A DNA stretch of 64,000 nucleotides from JAVKFY01 sp040223615 (GTDB lineage Bacteria; Pseudomonadota; Alphaproteobacteria; GCA-2731375). A program made the position numbers and the translations under genes. The stretch spans positions 1-64,000 of the forward strand of contig JAVKFY010000046.1 in assembly GCA_040223615.1 (NCBI GenBank), given 5' to 3'. Under the pieces are notes generated by a model. That model searched no databases. It was not told where the DNA came from and worked only from the letters and a program-made list of their open reading frames with translations. Shown here in pieces: positions 26,616 to 36,219 of this stretch (positions are counted from its first letter, which is position 1; each line of letters opens with the position of its first letter).

Positions 26616-29600
26616 ATGATTAACAGCATCATTGCGTTATCTCTGCGTCAACGATTTGTTGTTCTTCTTCTAGGTCTTGCGCTAGTGGGATACGGCCTCG
26701 TATCCACCTTCAGACTCAACGTGGAAGCGTTTCCCGACGTTACCTCGACCCAAGTGCAGATAAATACTGCTGCGCCGGGCTTGGCTGCGGTCGAAGTCGA
26801 ACAGCTGATCACATTTCCGATTGAGTCCGTCATGAACGGACTTCCGGAAGTAACTGATGTTCGCTCAATATCAAAGACCGGGCTATCGGTCGTCACAATC
26901 GTTTTCGAAGAGAATGTCGATATCTATTTTGCTCGGCAACTGGTGCTGGAGCGACTTCAGGTAGCCCGAGAACGCATTCCTCAGGGGCTTGGGGATCCCG
27001 AGATGGGCCCTATCACGACGGGGTTAGGGCAAATATATAAGTACATACTTACCAGCGACGAGCGTAACTCCATGGAGTTACGTACAATCAATGACTGGTT
27101 CGTGAAGTACCAACTGCGTACGGTGCCAGGCGTAACGGATGCTCTTAGCTATGGAGGCGATGTTAGGCAGTACCAGGTTAATGTCGAGCCGAGCGCGCTC
27201 TTCAAGTATGGGCTGTCACTGCAAAACGTTCGTGAGGCTATCGAAGCAAACAACCGCAATGCGGGCGGGTGGTACATAGAAGGCAAGCAGGAGCAGCTTG
27301 TTGTACGCGGTGAAGGCCTTATACGGGGAGGTGAAGCCGGAGTAGGAGATCTACAGCGTATCGTTCTCAAATCGATTGATGGAACGCCTGTATATATCAG
27401 GGACGTGGCAGACGTTGCTTATGGCCCTGAAATACGGCAAGGGGCGGTGACGATGAACGGCACCGGAGAGGTCGTCATGGGCATCGTCCTACAGCTCAAG
27501 GGGGCGAACACCAAATCCGTCATAGATGGGGTGAAGACGAAGGTTTCCGAACTCCAGGGTTCACTACCAAGTGATGTCCGAATTGTGCCCGTTTATGATC
27601 AGGCGGATCTAGTAGACAAGGCCGTTCAAACCGTCCGAAACGCGCTGGTCGAAGCCGCTGTACTAATCGCAATTGTCTTGGCGATATTCCTCTGGAACGT
27701 GCGGTCAGCCCTGGTGGTCGTCACGTCAATTCCCGTCTCGATACTGGTGACGTTCATAATGATGCGCTGGTTCGACCTGTCCGCCAACCTGCAGTCACTC
27801 GGCGGTATCGCGATCGGTATTGGCATGATGGTCGACGGCTCCATCGTCGTCGTCGAAAACGTTATGCGCCATCTTGGCGAGCCGAACCGTCGGAAAGAGA
27901 CACTGTCAAGCCGAGTCGCAGCGGCATGCAAGGAGGTTGGGCAACCCGTTTTCTTCGCTGTCATGATCATCATCGTGGTGTTCTTACCGCTCTTCACCTT
28001 GGAGGGTGTGGAAGGAAAGCTCTTCAAGCCAATGGCCTTCACGGTCGCCTTTGCGATGCTTGGTTCTCTCTTGGTTGCGCTAACACTTGTCCCGGTTCTT
28101 TGTTCACTGATTCTGCCAGCGACGGTGGATGAACGAGATAGTGTCGTTGTGCGAACTTTAAAAACCATCTATCGGCCGTGCCTCGAATTTGCACTTCGGA
28201 GAAGAATGGTGGTGATCGTAGTCGCTGTTGTCTCTCTGGTGGCGTCAATTGCGACAATTCCGTTTTTGGGGACCGAGTTCGTTCCAGAATTGGACGAGGG
28301 TACCATGGCTGTGCGCGTCACCATGAATCCTAGTATTTCGATAGAAGAGTCAAAGGCAATCGCTTCTCGGCTCGAGCGTAAGCTTCAGAAGTACCCGGAG
28401 GTAACCTATGCGTTCAGCCAGATCGGTCGGCCCGAACTGGGCGGAGATCCTGAGCCGATTTCGAACGCCGAGATAAACATTGGGCTCCTGCCTCAAAGTG
28501 AGTGGACCACAGCCAAGAGTCGGCAGTCGCTGATAGAAGTCCTTCAAGATGACCTAGGACAGCATCCAGGCGTTCTCTTGAACTTTTCTCAGCCCATTGC
28601 CACTCGTGTCGATGAACTGCTGTCGGGCGTCAGGGCTCAAATAGCGATCAAACTGTTCGGAGAGGACCTTGATGTCCTGGAACGCGTGGGAAAGCAAATT
28701 GAAGGAGTGGTTCGAACCGTCCCAGGTGCGGCAGATGTGCAGACGGAACAGGTCAGCGGCGAGGCACAGCTTGTGATCAAAGCGCGCCGTGATGCACTAG
28801 CGCGGTACGGACTCAACGTTGCAACAGTCATGGAGGCTGTTGATGTCGCTGTGGGCGGTGACGTAGTCACGGAAGTGATCGAAGGTCAAAGACGTTTCGA
28901 TGTGTATCTTCGTATAGCGCAACAGTACCGGAGCGATCCGATCTCCATTGGACGGCTTTGGATAGCAGACGAGTCTGGCGTTCGGGTTCCGTTGTCGCAG
29001 GTAGCAGACATCGAAATTGTTGAGGGTCCGCCGACGGTGAGTCGCGAGGATGCTCAGCGCAGAGTTGTCATACAAGCGAATGTCCGCGGGCGCGACATGG
29101 GTGGATTCGTGCAGGAGGCGCAACGTTTGATCGCGAGAGATGTCACTCTTCCACCTGGATATTTTTTGACTTGGGGCGGCCAATTTGAAAATCAGCAACG
29201 AGCACAAAAGACCTTGATGATCGTCGTTCCCGTATGTCTCGGGCTTATTTTCGCGTTGCTCTACATGTCTTTTGGTTCGTTTCTGAATGCCGCACTCATC
29301 ATGCTGAATGTGCCCTTTGCTCTTATTGGAGGTATTTTTGCATTGGCCTTCACCGGGCAGTTTCTAAGTGTTCCTTCTTCCGTGGGTTTCATAGCCCTTT
29401 TCGGAGTGGCAGTGCTTAATGGCGTGGTGATGGTGTCGTATTTCAACCGACTCGTGAGCGATGGTATGATCGTCAGAGATGCCGTTATAACGGGCGCGAT
29501 GTTGCGACTTCGGCCGGTGTTGATGACAGCGACGGTGGCGAGTTTAGGGTTAATACCGTTACTTCTGTCTTCCGGTATTGGATCGGAAGTCCAGCGCCCG

Positions 29601-29750
29601 CTTGCGACCGTGGTGGTCGGCGGACTTGCATCGTCGACTCTACTGACACTGCTGGTTCTTCCGGCACTGTACCCCTGGTTCAGTGGGGTTAAGACATCTT
29701 CGACAGCAGAAACCGATGGTCCGGTGTCGGCGACTGCCGTTGGGTCGTAG
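26616..29750 (+). CDS. czcA: CzcA-like heavy-metal RND efflux transporter
   Basis: 1044 residues, full length for the HME-RND family. N-terminus MINSIIALSLRQRFVVLLL, twelve predicted helices, and TM4 segment IGIGMMVDGSIVVVENV with the proton-relay Asp region. The TM4 sequence is not the canonical Cu/Ag (CusA) nor exactly the CzcA signature, so substrate (Zn/Co/Cd versus other) is inferred from czcD and czcCB. AAAGGG precedes the ATG. No frameshifts. Confidence 0.93.
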   Translation: MINSIIALSLRQRFVVLLLGLALVGYGLVSTFRLNVEAFPDVTSTQVQINTAAPGLAAVEVEQLITFPIESVMNGLPEVTDVRSISKTGLSVVTIVFEENVDIYFARQLVLERLQVARERIPQGLGDPEMGPITTGLGQIYKYILTSDERNSMELRTINDWFVKYQLRTVPGVTDALSYGGDVRQYQVNVEPSALFKYGLSLQNVREAIEANNRNAGGWYIEGKQEQLVVRGEGLIRGGEAGVGDLQRIVLKSIDGTPVYIRDVADVAYGPEIRQGAVTMNGTGEVVMGIVLQLKGANTKSVIDGVKTKVSELQGSLPSDVRIVPVYDQADLVDKAVQTVRNALVEAAVLIAIVLAIFLWNVRSALVVVTSIPVSILVTFIMMRWFDLSANLQSLGGIAIGIGMMVDGSIVVVENVMRHLGEPNRRKETLSSRVAAACKEVGQPVFFAVMIIIVVFLPLFTLEGVEGKLFKPMAFTVAFAMLGSLLVALTLVPVLCSLILPATVDERDSVVVRTLKTIYRPCLEFALRRRMVVIVVAVVSLVASIATIPFLGTEFVPELDEGTMAVRVTMNPSISIEESKAIASRLERKLQKYPEVTYAFSQIGRPELGGDPEPISNAEINIGLLPQSEWTTAKSRQSLIEVLQDDLGQHPGVLLNFSQPIATRVDELLSGVRAQIAIKLFGEDLDVLERVGKQIEGVVRTVPGAADVQTEQVSGEAQLVIKARRDALARYGLNVATVMEAVDVAVGGDVVTEVIEGQRRFDVYLRIAQQYRSDPISIGRLWIADESGVRVPLSQVADIEIVEGPPTVSREDAQRRVVIQANVRGRDMGGFVQEAQRLIARDVTLPPGYFLTWGGQFENQQRAQKTLMIVVPVCLGLIFALLYMSFGSFLNAALIMLNVPFALIGGIFALAFTGQFLSVPSSVGFIALFGVAVLNGVVMVSYFNRLVSDGMIVRDAVITGAMLRLRPVLMTATVASLGLIPLLLSSGIGSEVQRPLATVVVGGLASSTLLTLLVLPALYPWFSGVKTSSTAETDGPVSATAVGS

Positions 29751-29806
29751 TGGGTTTCGTGGCGCAGGACTTCTAAACTGTGCCTGTCAAGAAAGGAAGG
29801 TTCAAG

Positions 29807-30073
29807 GTGACGAAACTTAAGGTGGGGTTGATCATCATTTTTCTTACGCTGCCGGCCAATGCCGTGGCGGGTTCTTCTGTGTCAGCTATGCCGGCCAAGC
29901 CTCAAACGCATAATCTACCGGACTGTAAGAAGCACGAGAAAAACGTTGATGACTGCCACATTCCGGACAAGGACACGTTTCTCCACCTAAGAAAGACGGA
30001 ACTTCCGGCTGGATGGCATGCGAAGGCTGAGTACAAGGAACGTGAGAGGAGAAGCAAAAAGAGTAATCGATAG
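29807..30073 (+). CDS. Small secreted basic protein after czcA
   Basis: 88 residues from GTG 29807 (AAGGAAGG 6 nt upstream; GTG 29780 is an in-frame alternative). Signal peptide about 1-24 (VGLIIIFLTLPANAVAG). The mature part has two Cys (LPDCKKHEKNVDDCHIPDKD) and a Lys/Arg-rich end (KERERRSKKSNR). No family recognised. Its spacing suggests the last gene of the czc operon. Confidence 0.6.
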   Translation: MTKLKVGLIIIFLTLPANAVAGSSVSAMPAKPQTHNLPDCKKHEKNVDDCHIPDKDTFLHLRKTELPAGWHAKAEYKERERRSKKSNR

Positions 30074-30074
30074 T

Positions 30075-30099
30075 CTTAGGGCGTGTGTCGCCGCCTAAG
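30075..30099 (+). terminator. Possible hairpin after the czc operon
   Basis: CTTAGG (30075-30080) pairs with CCTAAG (30094-30099), extended by GCG/CGC with a bulge. No T-run follows, so termination is only a possibility. It separates the czc operon from the halogenase-like gene. Confidence 0.35.
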
Positions 30100-30110
30100 G
30101 GGGAATCTTG

Positions 30111-31652
30111 ATGGACGGACGGAGAGTGGAGAGCGTGACGGTGGTCGGAGCGGGGTCGGCTGGCCTTCTGGCGGCTCTGGCTGTCAAGAAAGTTAACCCG
30201 CACATAACGGTCAGAGTTGTTTTTGATAGCGATATACCGGTTATCGGGGTGGGGGAGTCAACTCAACCGAATTTGCCCAATTTTCTTCACAATTTTTTGG
30301 AGATACCTTATGGGGAATTCTATCGGAAGGTGAAGCCTACTTGGAAGTTGGGTTTGCGTTTTAAATGGGGTAAGAGACCCGCGTTTAGTTACCCGTTTCA
30401 AGAGCAGTTTAGTCTGCGTCCTTCGCCCGATCTGAGAGAGCCTGGATTCTATTGTTTTGATGATATGAGCTGTACTAATGAGCTAACGGCCGCCTTGGAA
30501 ATGGATCGTAGTCCAGTGTTTCAGGAGGTTGACGGGCGGTTGGGTATGAGGTTGGACCATGCCTATCACATAGAGAACCGTAAGTTCGTTGACTTCTTGT
30601 TGCAGAAGGCTGAGGAGTTCGGATGCGATTTCCTAGATGCCGCCGTGGTGCGAGGTATACGCGGCGAAGACGGTTACTTGTCGGGTGTTGAATTGGGTAA
30701 TGGGGAGACTTTGAAAAGCGACCTCTGGATAGACAGCTCGGGTTTCAACTCGGTGCTTCTGGGTGCCGAGATGGGTGTCGTTTACCGGGAGTATAGCGAT
30801 AGGCTGTTTTGTGATCGATCGGTTGTTGGTAGTGTGGAGTATCGGTCAGACAAGGATGTTCTTCGTCCCTATACCTGTGTAGACACTTTTGATTGTGGAT
30901 GGTGTTTTACGATAGACCATGAGGACGTGTCGAACTTGGGTTATGTATTCGCTTCGGCTTGCATTGCGGATGAAGATGCGGTTACCGAGTTTCGCGCAGC
31001 TCACCCTAAGGTCAAGGATGTTCGGCTGATTCGATTTAGGTCAGGTAGGTACGAAGAGCTTTGGCATCGAAATGTGGTTGGGATCGGTAATGCGTCGGGG
31101 TTCATTGAGCCGCTAGAAGCGACAGCGTTAGCTATCGCTTGCAGGGCTTCGGTGGACCTTGCGTATGCGTTATCTATCTCGCCTCATGTGCCAAGAAAAG
31201 TTGTTCAACGATACAACCTAGACGTGGGTAACGCATGGGATGTTACAGCTGACTTCATTACATTTCATTACGCGTTTAATGATAACCGTGACACCGGGTT
31301 TTGGCGCGAGTGTAGAAACGCCCTTCCGGCGAAGATCGGGATTTACGAGGAGTATCTGGAATACTACCGAGCATGTGGTCCGACTTCTGTGATGGCGCGC
31401 CATCAATACAAGGAAGGTGATTTGTTCAAGCTAGATGGATTTTTATCACTGGCACTGGGTATGCGCGTCCCGTTTGATGCCAGTCTGGAGATCAGCGTCG
31501 CTGAAAAACGCATGTGGGAGAAGCGACGTCGGTCGTATAGAGAGCGTGGGCTGCGCGCACTGCCTCAGCGACAGGCATTGGAGGTCGTTAAGAGTAGTGT
31601 GTGGCGATGGCCGGCGCCTGCGTTGTCACCGTATTATCAGCAAGGCGGATAG
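30111..31652 (+). CDS. FAD-dependent tryptophan-halogenase-like protein
   Basis: 513 residues from ATG 30111 (AGGGGGA upstream). FAD-binding VVGAGSAGLLAA at the N-terminus, halogenase motif GVGESTQPNLPNF, a candidate catalytic Lys in PTWKLGLRFKWG, and the FAD-site motif GNASGFIEPLEATAL. The flavin-halogenase motif GWxWxIP is degenerate here (GWCFTIDHED), so activity may be halogenation or another flavin oxidation. Its DNA is GT-rich and lower in GC than neighbours. A 63-codon gene follows. Substrate unknown. Confidence 0.85.
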   Translation: MDGRRVESVTVVGAGSAGLLAALAVKKVNPHITVRVVFDSDIPVIGVGESTQPNLPNFLHNFLEIPYGEFYRKVKPTWKLGLRFKWGKRPAFSYPFQEQFSLRPSPDLREPGFYCFDDMSCTNELTAALEMDRSPVFQEVDGRLGMRLDHAYHIENRKFVDFLLQKAEEFGCDFLDAAVVRGIRGEDGYLSGVELGNGETLKSDLWIDSSGFNSVLLGAEMGVVYREYSDRLFCDRSVVGSVEYRSDKDVLRPYTCVDTFDCGWCFTIDHEDVSNLGYVFASACIADEDAVTEFRAAHPKVKDVRLIRFRSGRYEELWHRNVVGIGNASGFIEPLEATALAIACRASVDLAYALSISPHVPRKVVQRYNLDVGNAWDVTADFITFHYAFNDNRDTGFWRECRNALPAKIGIYEEYLEYYRACGPTSVMARHQYKEGDLFKLDGFLSLALGMRVPFDASLEISVAEKRMWEKRRRSYRERGLRALPQRQALEVVKSSVWRWPAPALSPYYQQGG

Positions 31653-31664
31653 TAGGGGTATTTG

Positions 31665-31856
31665 ATGAAGTCTTACGACGCGTTGCGGCGCTACAATATC
31701 TACACTCGTGAGGCGCGCAAGAAGGCGATGGTCAAGGCGCTTGAAGCTGTGCAAGAGCTGAACGAGCTCGGGGTCCGTTGTCGGTTGGTGGGACTGCCAA
31801 GTAGCTTGGACCGGCACTTGGAGGCGGATGACGGCGGCAAGCAAGGCATGTCGTAG
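31665..31856 (+). CDS. Small basic protein following the halogenase
   Basis: 63 residues from ATG 31665 (AGGGG about 5 nt upstream), 12 bp after the halogenase stop. Mostly alpha-helical and charged (ARKKAMVKALEAVQELNELG). It shares the unusual composition at its start and is probably co-transcribed. I recognise no family; it could be a partner or a substrate-carrier fragment. Confidence 0.5.
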   Translation: MKSYDALRRYNIYTREARKKAMVKALEAVQELNELGVRCRLVGLPSSLDRHLEADDGGKQGMS

Positions 31857-31997
31857 GGTTCGTTGGTGAGATCTATCCCGTTCCGAGATCTGGATGTCGT
31901 CGTATCCTTCTTTCTGTGTTGGTTTTGGAAGGAAAGATGACCCGTGCCACGAGTATCGAGCGAAGGATCGATGTCGAAGCGTGATGCAGCGACGTAG

Positions 31998-32280
31998 TGC
32001 GCGCATGGCAAACGCCTGAAGATACTGCTGCAGGCGCCGCAGCGCCGGGTCATGGCAAAACTGTACGACGACCGCAGCGATGCCACCGGGCCGACCCAGA
32101 TGTGGGTGATGGACTGGATGTCTGACAAGTTGTTCGACGGCCGTCGGCTCTGGGTGCTGACGGTAGTCGATACTTGGAGCCGGTTTTGTCCGGTGATGCG
32201 GGTGCGGCATTCGGCCACGGCCAAGTGGTGGTCGATGCCCTCGAGGAGGCCGGAAAAAAGTCGAAGCTTTGCTGATCGAG
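31998..32280 (+). pseudogene. IS3-family OrfB fragment
   Basis: A middle piece of an integrase-core transposase: HGKRLKILLQAPQRRVMAKL, then MWVMDWMSDKLFDGRRLWVL with the first catalytic Asp, then TVVDTWSRF. After RVRHSA the frame shifts (VVVDALEEAGKKS reads in another frame). Both ends are missing. This copy differs from the 13.7-kb element. Confidence 0.85.
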
Positions 32281-32339
32281 TACAGTGACGTGAGACGGGA
32301 TAGCGCAGTCGGTGACAGGACGCCGATATCCTTGATCCA

Positions 32340-32736
32340 TCAGGTCTGGCTGCAAGCCGGGTAACCAGAGGAGCCGGAGACTTTCAGGTAAAGCGGTCCA
32401 GATTCTGGGGCGGGGCCAAACAGCCCGGGAGGTCGCATAGCTACCGGACCAGAATTGGGGTCAGGACCAACCGGCTTGTCTGTGGCGCCATCCGCAAGCA
32501 GTTTCGAGCCCGGTGCAACATCAGTACTGAGGCCGCGCAGATGCAGGACCTGGCGGCCATGGTTGATGATCCGAAACCGGACGTAAGAACGACCGCCTGC
32601 TGCTCGCGCCGTAGCATATGCCTCCTCAACCACGGTAACCGGCACCGTACTCCAACGTCACATCGGCGTCGGCGTCCGAGATGTCATGAAAGCCGACCAC
32701 AATCGCCGGAAGAAGCATGGCGAATAGCCTGAGCAT
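32340..32736 (-). pseudogene. Frameshifted PCu(A)C-like copper chaperone remnant
   Basis: ATG 32736 with a strong GAGGAGGATGAGAC upstream starts a signal-peptide-like MLRLFAMLLPAIVVGF, then ADADVTLEYG. The frame then breaks, and the neighbouring frame continues VTVVEEAYATARAAGGRSY and FRIINHGRQVLHLRGLST, resembling periplasmic copper chaperones. The C-terminus does not match and the usual HEM motif is missing. It lies just after copB, where copper chaperones often sit. Resemblance is modest. Confidence 0.45.
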
Positions 32737-32801
32737 GTCTCATCCTCCTCAGCCGAGCCGTGCCTGGATGTGGATGCACCGTGTCTCCACTCTCGTATAT
32801 C

Positions 32802-33725
32802 TCAAAACCAGGCACGTACTCCGATCACGAAGAACACGTCATCGACATCCTCGCCCTCGTCGCGGGCGAAGTCGGCGGTCTGACCGAACTTGCGCTCGTA
32901 GCTGATGCCGACGTAGGGCGCGAACTCGCGGGCAAACTCGTATCGCAGCCGCAAGTCAACCTCGGCGCCGGACACGCCGCCGCCGATGCCGTGCTCACGC
33001 ACGTCCTGCACGGCTACGTTGACCTCGGCGCGCGGCTGCAGGATCAGCCGCTGGGTCAGCAGAAGGTCGTATTCCGCTTCGATCCGGGCCGACACGTCGC
33101 CCTTCTCCGACACGAACGCGGCGGCGTCGACCTCGAACATGTAGGGCACCAGGCCCTGTAGCCCCAGCACGAGGTAGCCGCGCTCCGGGTCGGGTCGGAA
33201 GTCGTACCGGATGCCGGCACGCGCGTCGTACCAGGGCGAGATGGCACGGTTCCACAGGACCTGTACTTCTACCTGTTCGGGCTTCTCGTCGAACGCTCCT
33301 TCGCCCTCGGTCTCGATCCACAGCTTGTCGATGTCGCCGCCGATCCAGGCCTGGGCGTCCCAGCCGTAGCCGTCCCGGCCGTGATGGATGCGCGTCTCCA
33401 GCTCATCGATCATGACCTTGTAAGCGAGCATGTCGCCCTGCTCGGCCCGCAGCTGCTCCCGGGCCTGCCGCATCGTCGCCGGATCGAACACCTTGTCGGC
33501 CGCGTGCGCCGGCCCCGACAGGGCGTCGGCGGGCGGCGGCGCCTTCGGCGGTGCGTCCGGATCGGCGCCCATGCGATGGCCGGCGTGCGGATCATCCGAC
33601 TTCGCCGGCATCTTGTGCCCTGCATGCGGGTCGTCGGATTTCGCCGGCATCTTGTGGCCAGCATGCTGTGCCGCGGCGGCGTAGGGCAGCAGCACAGCGG
33701 CGAGAATGATGGCGAGGTATCTCAT
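32802..33725 (-). CDS. copB: CopB outer-membrane copper resistance protein
   Basis: 307 residues from ATG 33725, whose ATGA overlaps the copA stop; longer frames are copA shadows. Signal peptide about 1-21, then three copper-binding repeats (HAGHKMPAKSDDP twice, then HAGHRMGADPD), a Pro/Ala linker, and the CopB beta-barrel domain (WDAQAWIGGDIDKLW, GLVPYMFEVDAAAFVS, ending VIGVRAWF). It is thought to bind or pass copper at the outer membrane. Confidence 0.95.
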   Translation of the reverse strand: MRYLAIILAAVLLPYAAAAQHAGHKMPAKSDDPHAGHKMPAKSDDPHAGHRMGADPDAPPKAPPPADALSGPAHAADKVFDPATMRQAREQLRAEQGDMLAYKVMIDELETRIHHGRDGYGWDAQAWIGGDIDKLWIETEGEGAFDEKPEQVEVQVLWNRAISPWYDARAGIRYDFRPDPERGYLVLGLQGLVPYMFEVDAAAFVSEKGDVSARIEAEYDLLLTQRLILQPRAEVNVAVQDVREHGIGGGVSGAEVDLRLRYEFAREFAPYVGISYERKFGQTADFARDEGEDVDDVFFVIGVRAWF

Positions 33726-35467
33726 GCCGGGCCTCCGTCCATTGGCCGCACTGTGACGACGTTGAACATGCCGGCATGCATGTGGAACAGCAGGTGGCAG
33801 TGAAAGGCCCAGTCGCCGGGATTGTCCGCCGTGAGGTCGAAGCTGACCTTGCTGCCGGGCAGCACGTTGACGGTGTGCTTCAGCGGGTGCTGACCGGGAT
33901 TCCCGTTCACCAGCTCGAAGAAGTGGCCATGCAGGTGGATCGGATGCTGCATCATCGTGTCGTTGACCAGCGTCACCCGCACGCGCTCGTCGCGTGCGAA
34001 GCGGATCGGCTCGACCACTTCGGAGAACTTCCGGCCGTCGAACGACCACATGAACCGCTCCATGTTCCCGGTCAGGTGGATTTCGACCGAGCGCGACGGT
34101 GGGCGTCGATCCGGGTTCGGCTTCAACGCGACGAGGTCGCTGTAGGTCAGCACCCGGTGCGCGACCTGCTCGAGGCCGAGGCCAGGGTGGTCCAGCCGCT
34201 CCTGCGGCGACTCCGCGATCATGTCGACGCCGACGCCGACCGCCATGCCGGGCGGGGCCTTGGATATGTCACGCATGTTCATGTCGCCATGGTCCATGCC
34301 CGCCATATTGCCGTGGTTCATGCCGGCCATTGCGCCGTGATCCATGCCGCCCATGCCCATGTCGGTCATGGTCAGCAGCGGTCGGGTCCGCAATGGCGGA
34401 ACCGGGGCAGTCATGCCCGGCCGGGGTGCCAGGGTGCCGCGCGCCATGCCGGACCGGTCGACCGACTCGGCGACCAGCGTGAACGCCTGGTCGTCCTGTG
34501 GCTCGACCACGACGTCGTAGGTCTCGGCGACCGAGATCTGGAACTCGTCGATGGTGACGGGCTGCACGTTCTCCCCATCGGCGTTCACCACCGTCATTTC
34601 CAGGCCGGGAATCCGCACCTGGAAGATCGACATCGCCGAGGCATTGATGAAGCGCAGGCGCACGCGTTCGCCGGGTCGGAAGAGGCCGGTCCAGTTCTCC
34701 TGCGGCCCGTGCCCGTTGATCAGGTAGGTGTATGTGGCGCCGGTCACATCGGCGATGTCGGTCGGCTTCATCCGCATCTCATTCCACATCAGGCGCTCGC
34801 GCAGCGGCATCGCCTGTGCCGGATCGTCGCTAAGCAGCCCGGCAATCGTGAGCTCCTGCCGGTTGAAATAGTCGGGCTGCTGCTTCAGCTTGCGCATCAC
34901 CGTGTGCGGCGGCATGAAGCTCCAGTCGGACAGGACGACGACGTGCTCCCGGTCGTACTCGACCGGATCGGCTTCGGCCGGATCGATGATCATCGGGCCA
35001 TAGTGGCCGAGCGGCTCCTGCAGCCCGGAATGGCTGTGGTACCAGAAGGTGCCCGCCTGCCGGACCCGGAAGCGGTAGTCGAAGGTCTCGCCCGGCCTGA
35101 TGCCCGGAAAGCTGACGCCCGGCACGCCGTCCATGTCGAACGGCAGCAGGATCCCGTGCCAGTGGATCGACGTGTCCTCGTCGAGCCCGTTGGTCACCGC
35201 GAGGTGAATGTCCTGGCCCTCGCGCAAGCGGACCAGCGGTGCCGGCAGCACGCCGTTCAGCGTGATTGCCGGCGCGGTGCGGCCGCCGACCGTGAACTGG
35301 CTGCGCTCGATCTTGAGATCGATCCGGTCGCCCGCGACCGTCGGGTAGTCCGGCGCCAGGCCGGGACTGTTCGACCGCGCCCAGGCCGGCAGCAGCGGCC
35401 CGAAGGCCGCTGCGCCGGAGATGGTACCGAGGCCGGCCAGGAAGGCGCGGCGATACAATCTGGTCAT
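33722..35467 (-). CDS. copA: CopA multicopper oxidase (copper resistance)
   Basis: 581 residues from ATG 35467, with AAGGAG upstream. Tat signal (YRRAFLAG). Three cupredoxin domains with copper ligands IHWHG, FWYHSHSG, HPIHLHGHF and WAFHCHLLFHMHAGM. A Met/His-rich insert (GGMDHGAMAGMNHG, about residues 355-390) is typical of PcoA/CopA. It oxidises Cu(I) in the periplasm. The enzyme is distinct from the copA ATPase at 9921-12470 despite the shared symbol. Confidence 0.96.
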   Translation of the reverse strand: MTRLYRRAFLAGLGTISGAAAFGPLLPAWARSNSPGLAPDYPTVAGDRIDLKIERSQFTVGGRTAPAITLNGVLPAPLVRLREGQDIHLAVTNGLDEDTSIHWHGILLPFDMDGVPGVSFPGIRPGETFDYRFRVRQAGTFWYHSHSGLQEPLGHYGPMIIDPAEADPVEYDREHVVVLSDWSFMPPHTVMRKLKQQPDYFNRQELTIAGLLSDDPAQAMPLRERLMWNEMRMKPTDIADVTGATYTYLINGHGPQENWTGLFRPGERVRLRFINASAMSIFQVRIPGLEMTVVNADGENVQPVTIDEFQISVAETYDVVVEPQDDQAFTLVAESVDRSGMARGTLAPRPGMTAPVPPLRTRPLLTMTDMGMGGMDHGAMAGMNHGNMAGMDHGDMNMRDISKAPPGMAVGVGVDMIAESPQERLDHPGLGLEQVAHRVLTYSDLVALKPNPDRRPPSRSVEIHLTGNMERFMWSFDGRKFSEVVEPIRFARDERVRVTLVNDTMMQHPIHLHGHFFELVNGNPGQHPLKHTVNVLPGSKVSFDLTADNPGDWAFHCHLLFHMHAGMFNVVTVRPMDGGPA

Positions 35468-35486
35468 CTGCTCCTTGCCTCCTCCG

Positions 35487-36023
35487 TCACTTCCGGATCT
35501 GGATGGCGCCGACCATGCCGGCCTCGCGATGGCCCGGCACGTTGCAGGAGAACTCAAGCTCGGCATCGGCGGTGAACTTCCAGATCACCTCGCCGGACTT
35601 CTGCGGCTCCAGCAGAACGCTGTTCGGATCGTCGTGCGACATGCCCCCGCTGCCTTGCTCCATCTTGCTGTGATCGAGACGGTCGGCTTCGAGCGCGCCG
35701 CTCTCCACCATTTTCATCATCTCCTTCTGGTGCTCGGCGTGCATCGCGGCGGTGCCGATGTTGAACTCGTGCACCAGCTCGCCGGCATTCCGGATCGAGA
35801 AACGGATTGTCTCGCCCTTTTTGACCGTGATTGATACCGGCAGGTAGGCCGTGTCGCGCATCACCACCTTGATCGTGCGACTGACTTCGGATGCGCGACC
35901 AGGCTCCCCAATCGATACCGCGGCATCATGGCCATGATCGCCTTTGCCCGCGGCCAGTGCCGCGAGGGGAAGCGTAAGCCCCATGCACAGGAGGCCGACT
36001 GTCAACTTGCTCTGAATATCCAT
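35487..36023 (-). CDS. Cupredoxin-like periplasmic copper protein
   Basis: 178 residues from ATG 36023 (GGAG 7 nt upstream). Signal peptide of about 28 residues, a His-rich start (GKGDHGHD), and a cupredoxin fold with type-1 copper ligands: His in GELVHEF, then Cys, His and Met in FSCNVPGHREAGM. It carries a long insertion (about 95-145, HAEHQKEMMKMVES) with His and Met. First gene of the cupredoxin-copA-copB operon, 19 bp from copA. Confidence 0.9.
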   Translation of the reverse strand: MDIQSKLTVGLLCMGLTLPLAALAAGKGDHGHDAAVSIGEPGRASEVSRTIKVVMRDTAYLPVSITVKKGETIRFSIRNAGELVHEFNIGTAAMHAEHQKEMMKMVESGALEADRLDHSKMEQGSGGMSHDDPNSVLLEPQKSGEVIWKFTADAELEFSCNVPGHREAGMVGAIQIRK

Positions 36024-36219
36024 AGATAGCTCCAACGAACATCATCGGTTTCGGCATGCCAGTCAGGCAGCGTCCGACAAGGACGACCGCAACACCGGCG
36101 TTTGCTGTGATGGACACGCGTGGATTCCGTCACGGAAGCCATTTGCCTGGCTCTGCCAAGGACGTCATGGCGGACAGTTCACACCAGCGACAGGTGTCGC
36201 CGTGCGTCAGCGTGTCAGG

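Noticed and set aside
33776..35575. 599-codon plus-strand frame opposite the multicopper oxidase
   Set aside because: His/Arg/Val-rich antisense of the His- and Met-codon repeats in copA; no recognisable domain.
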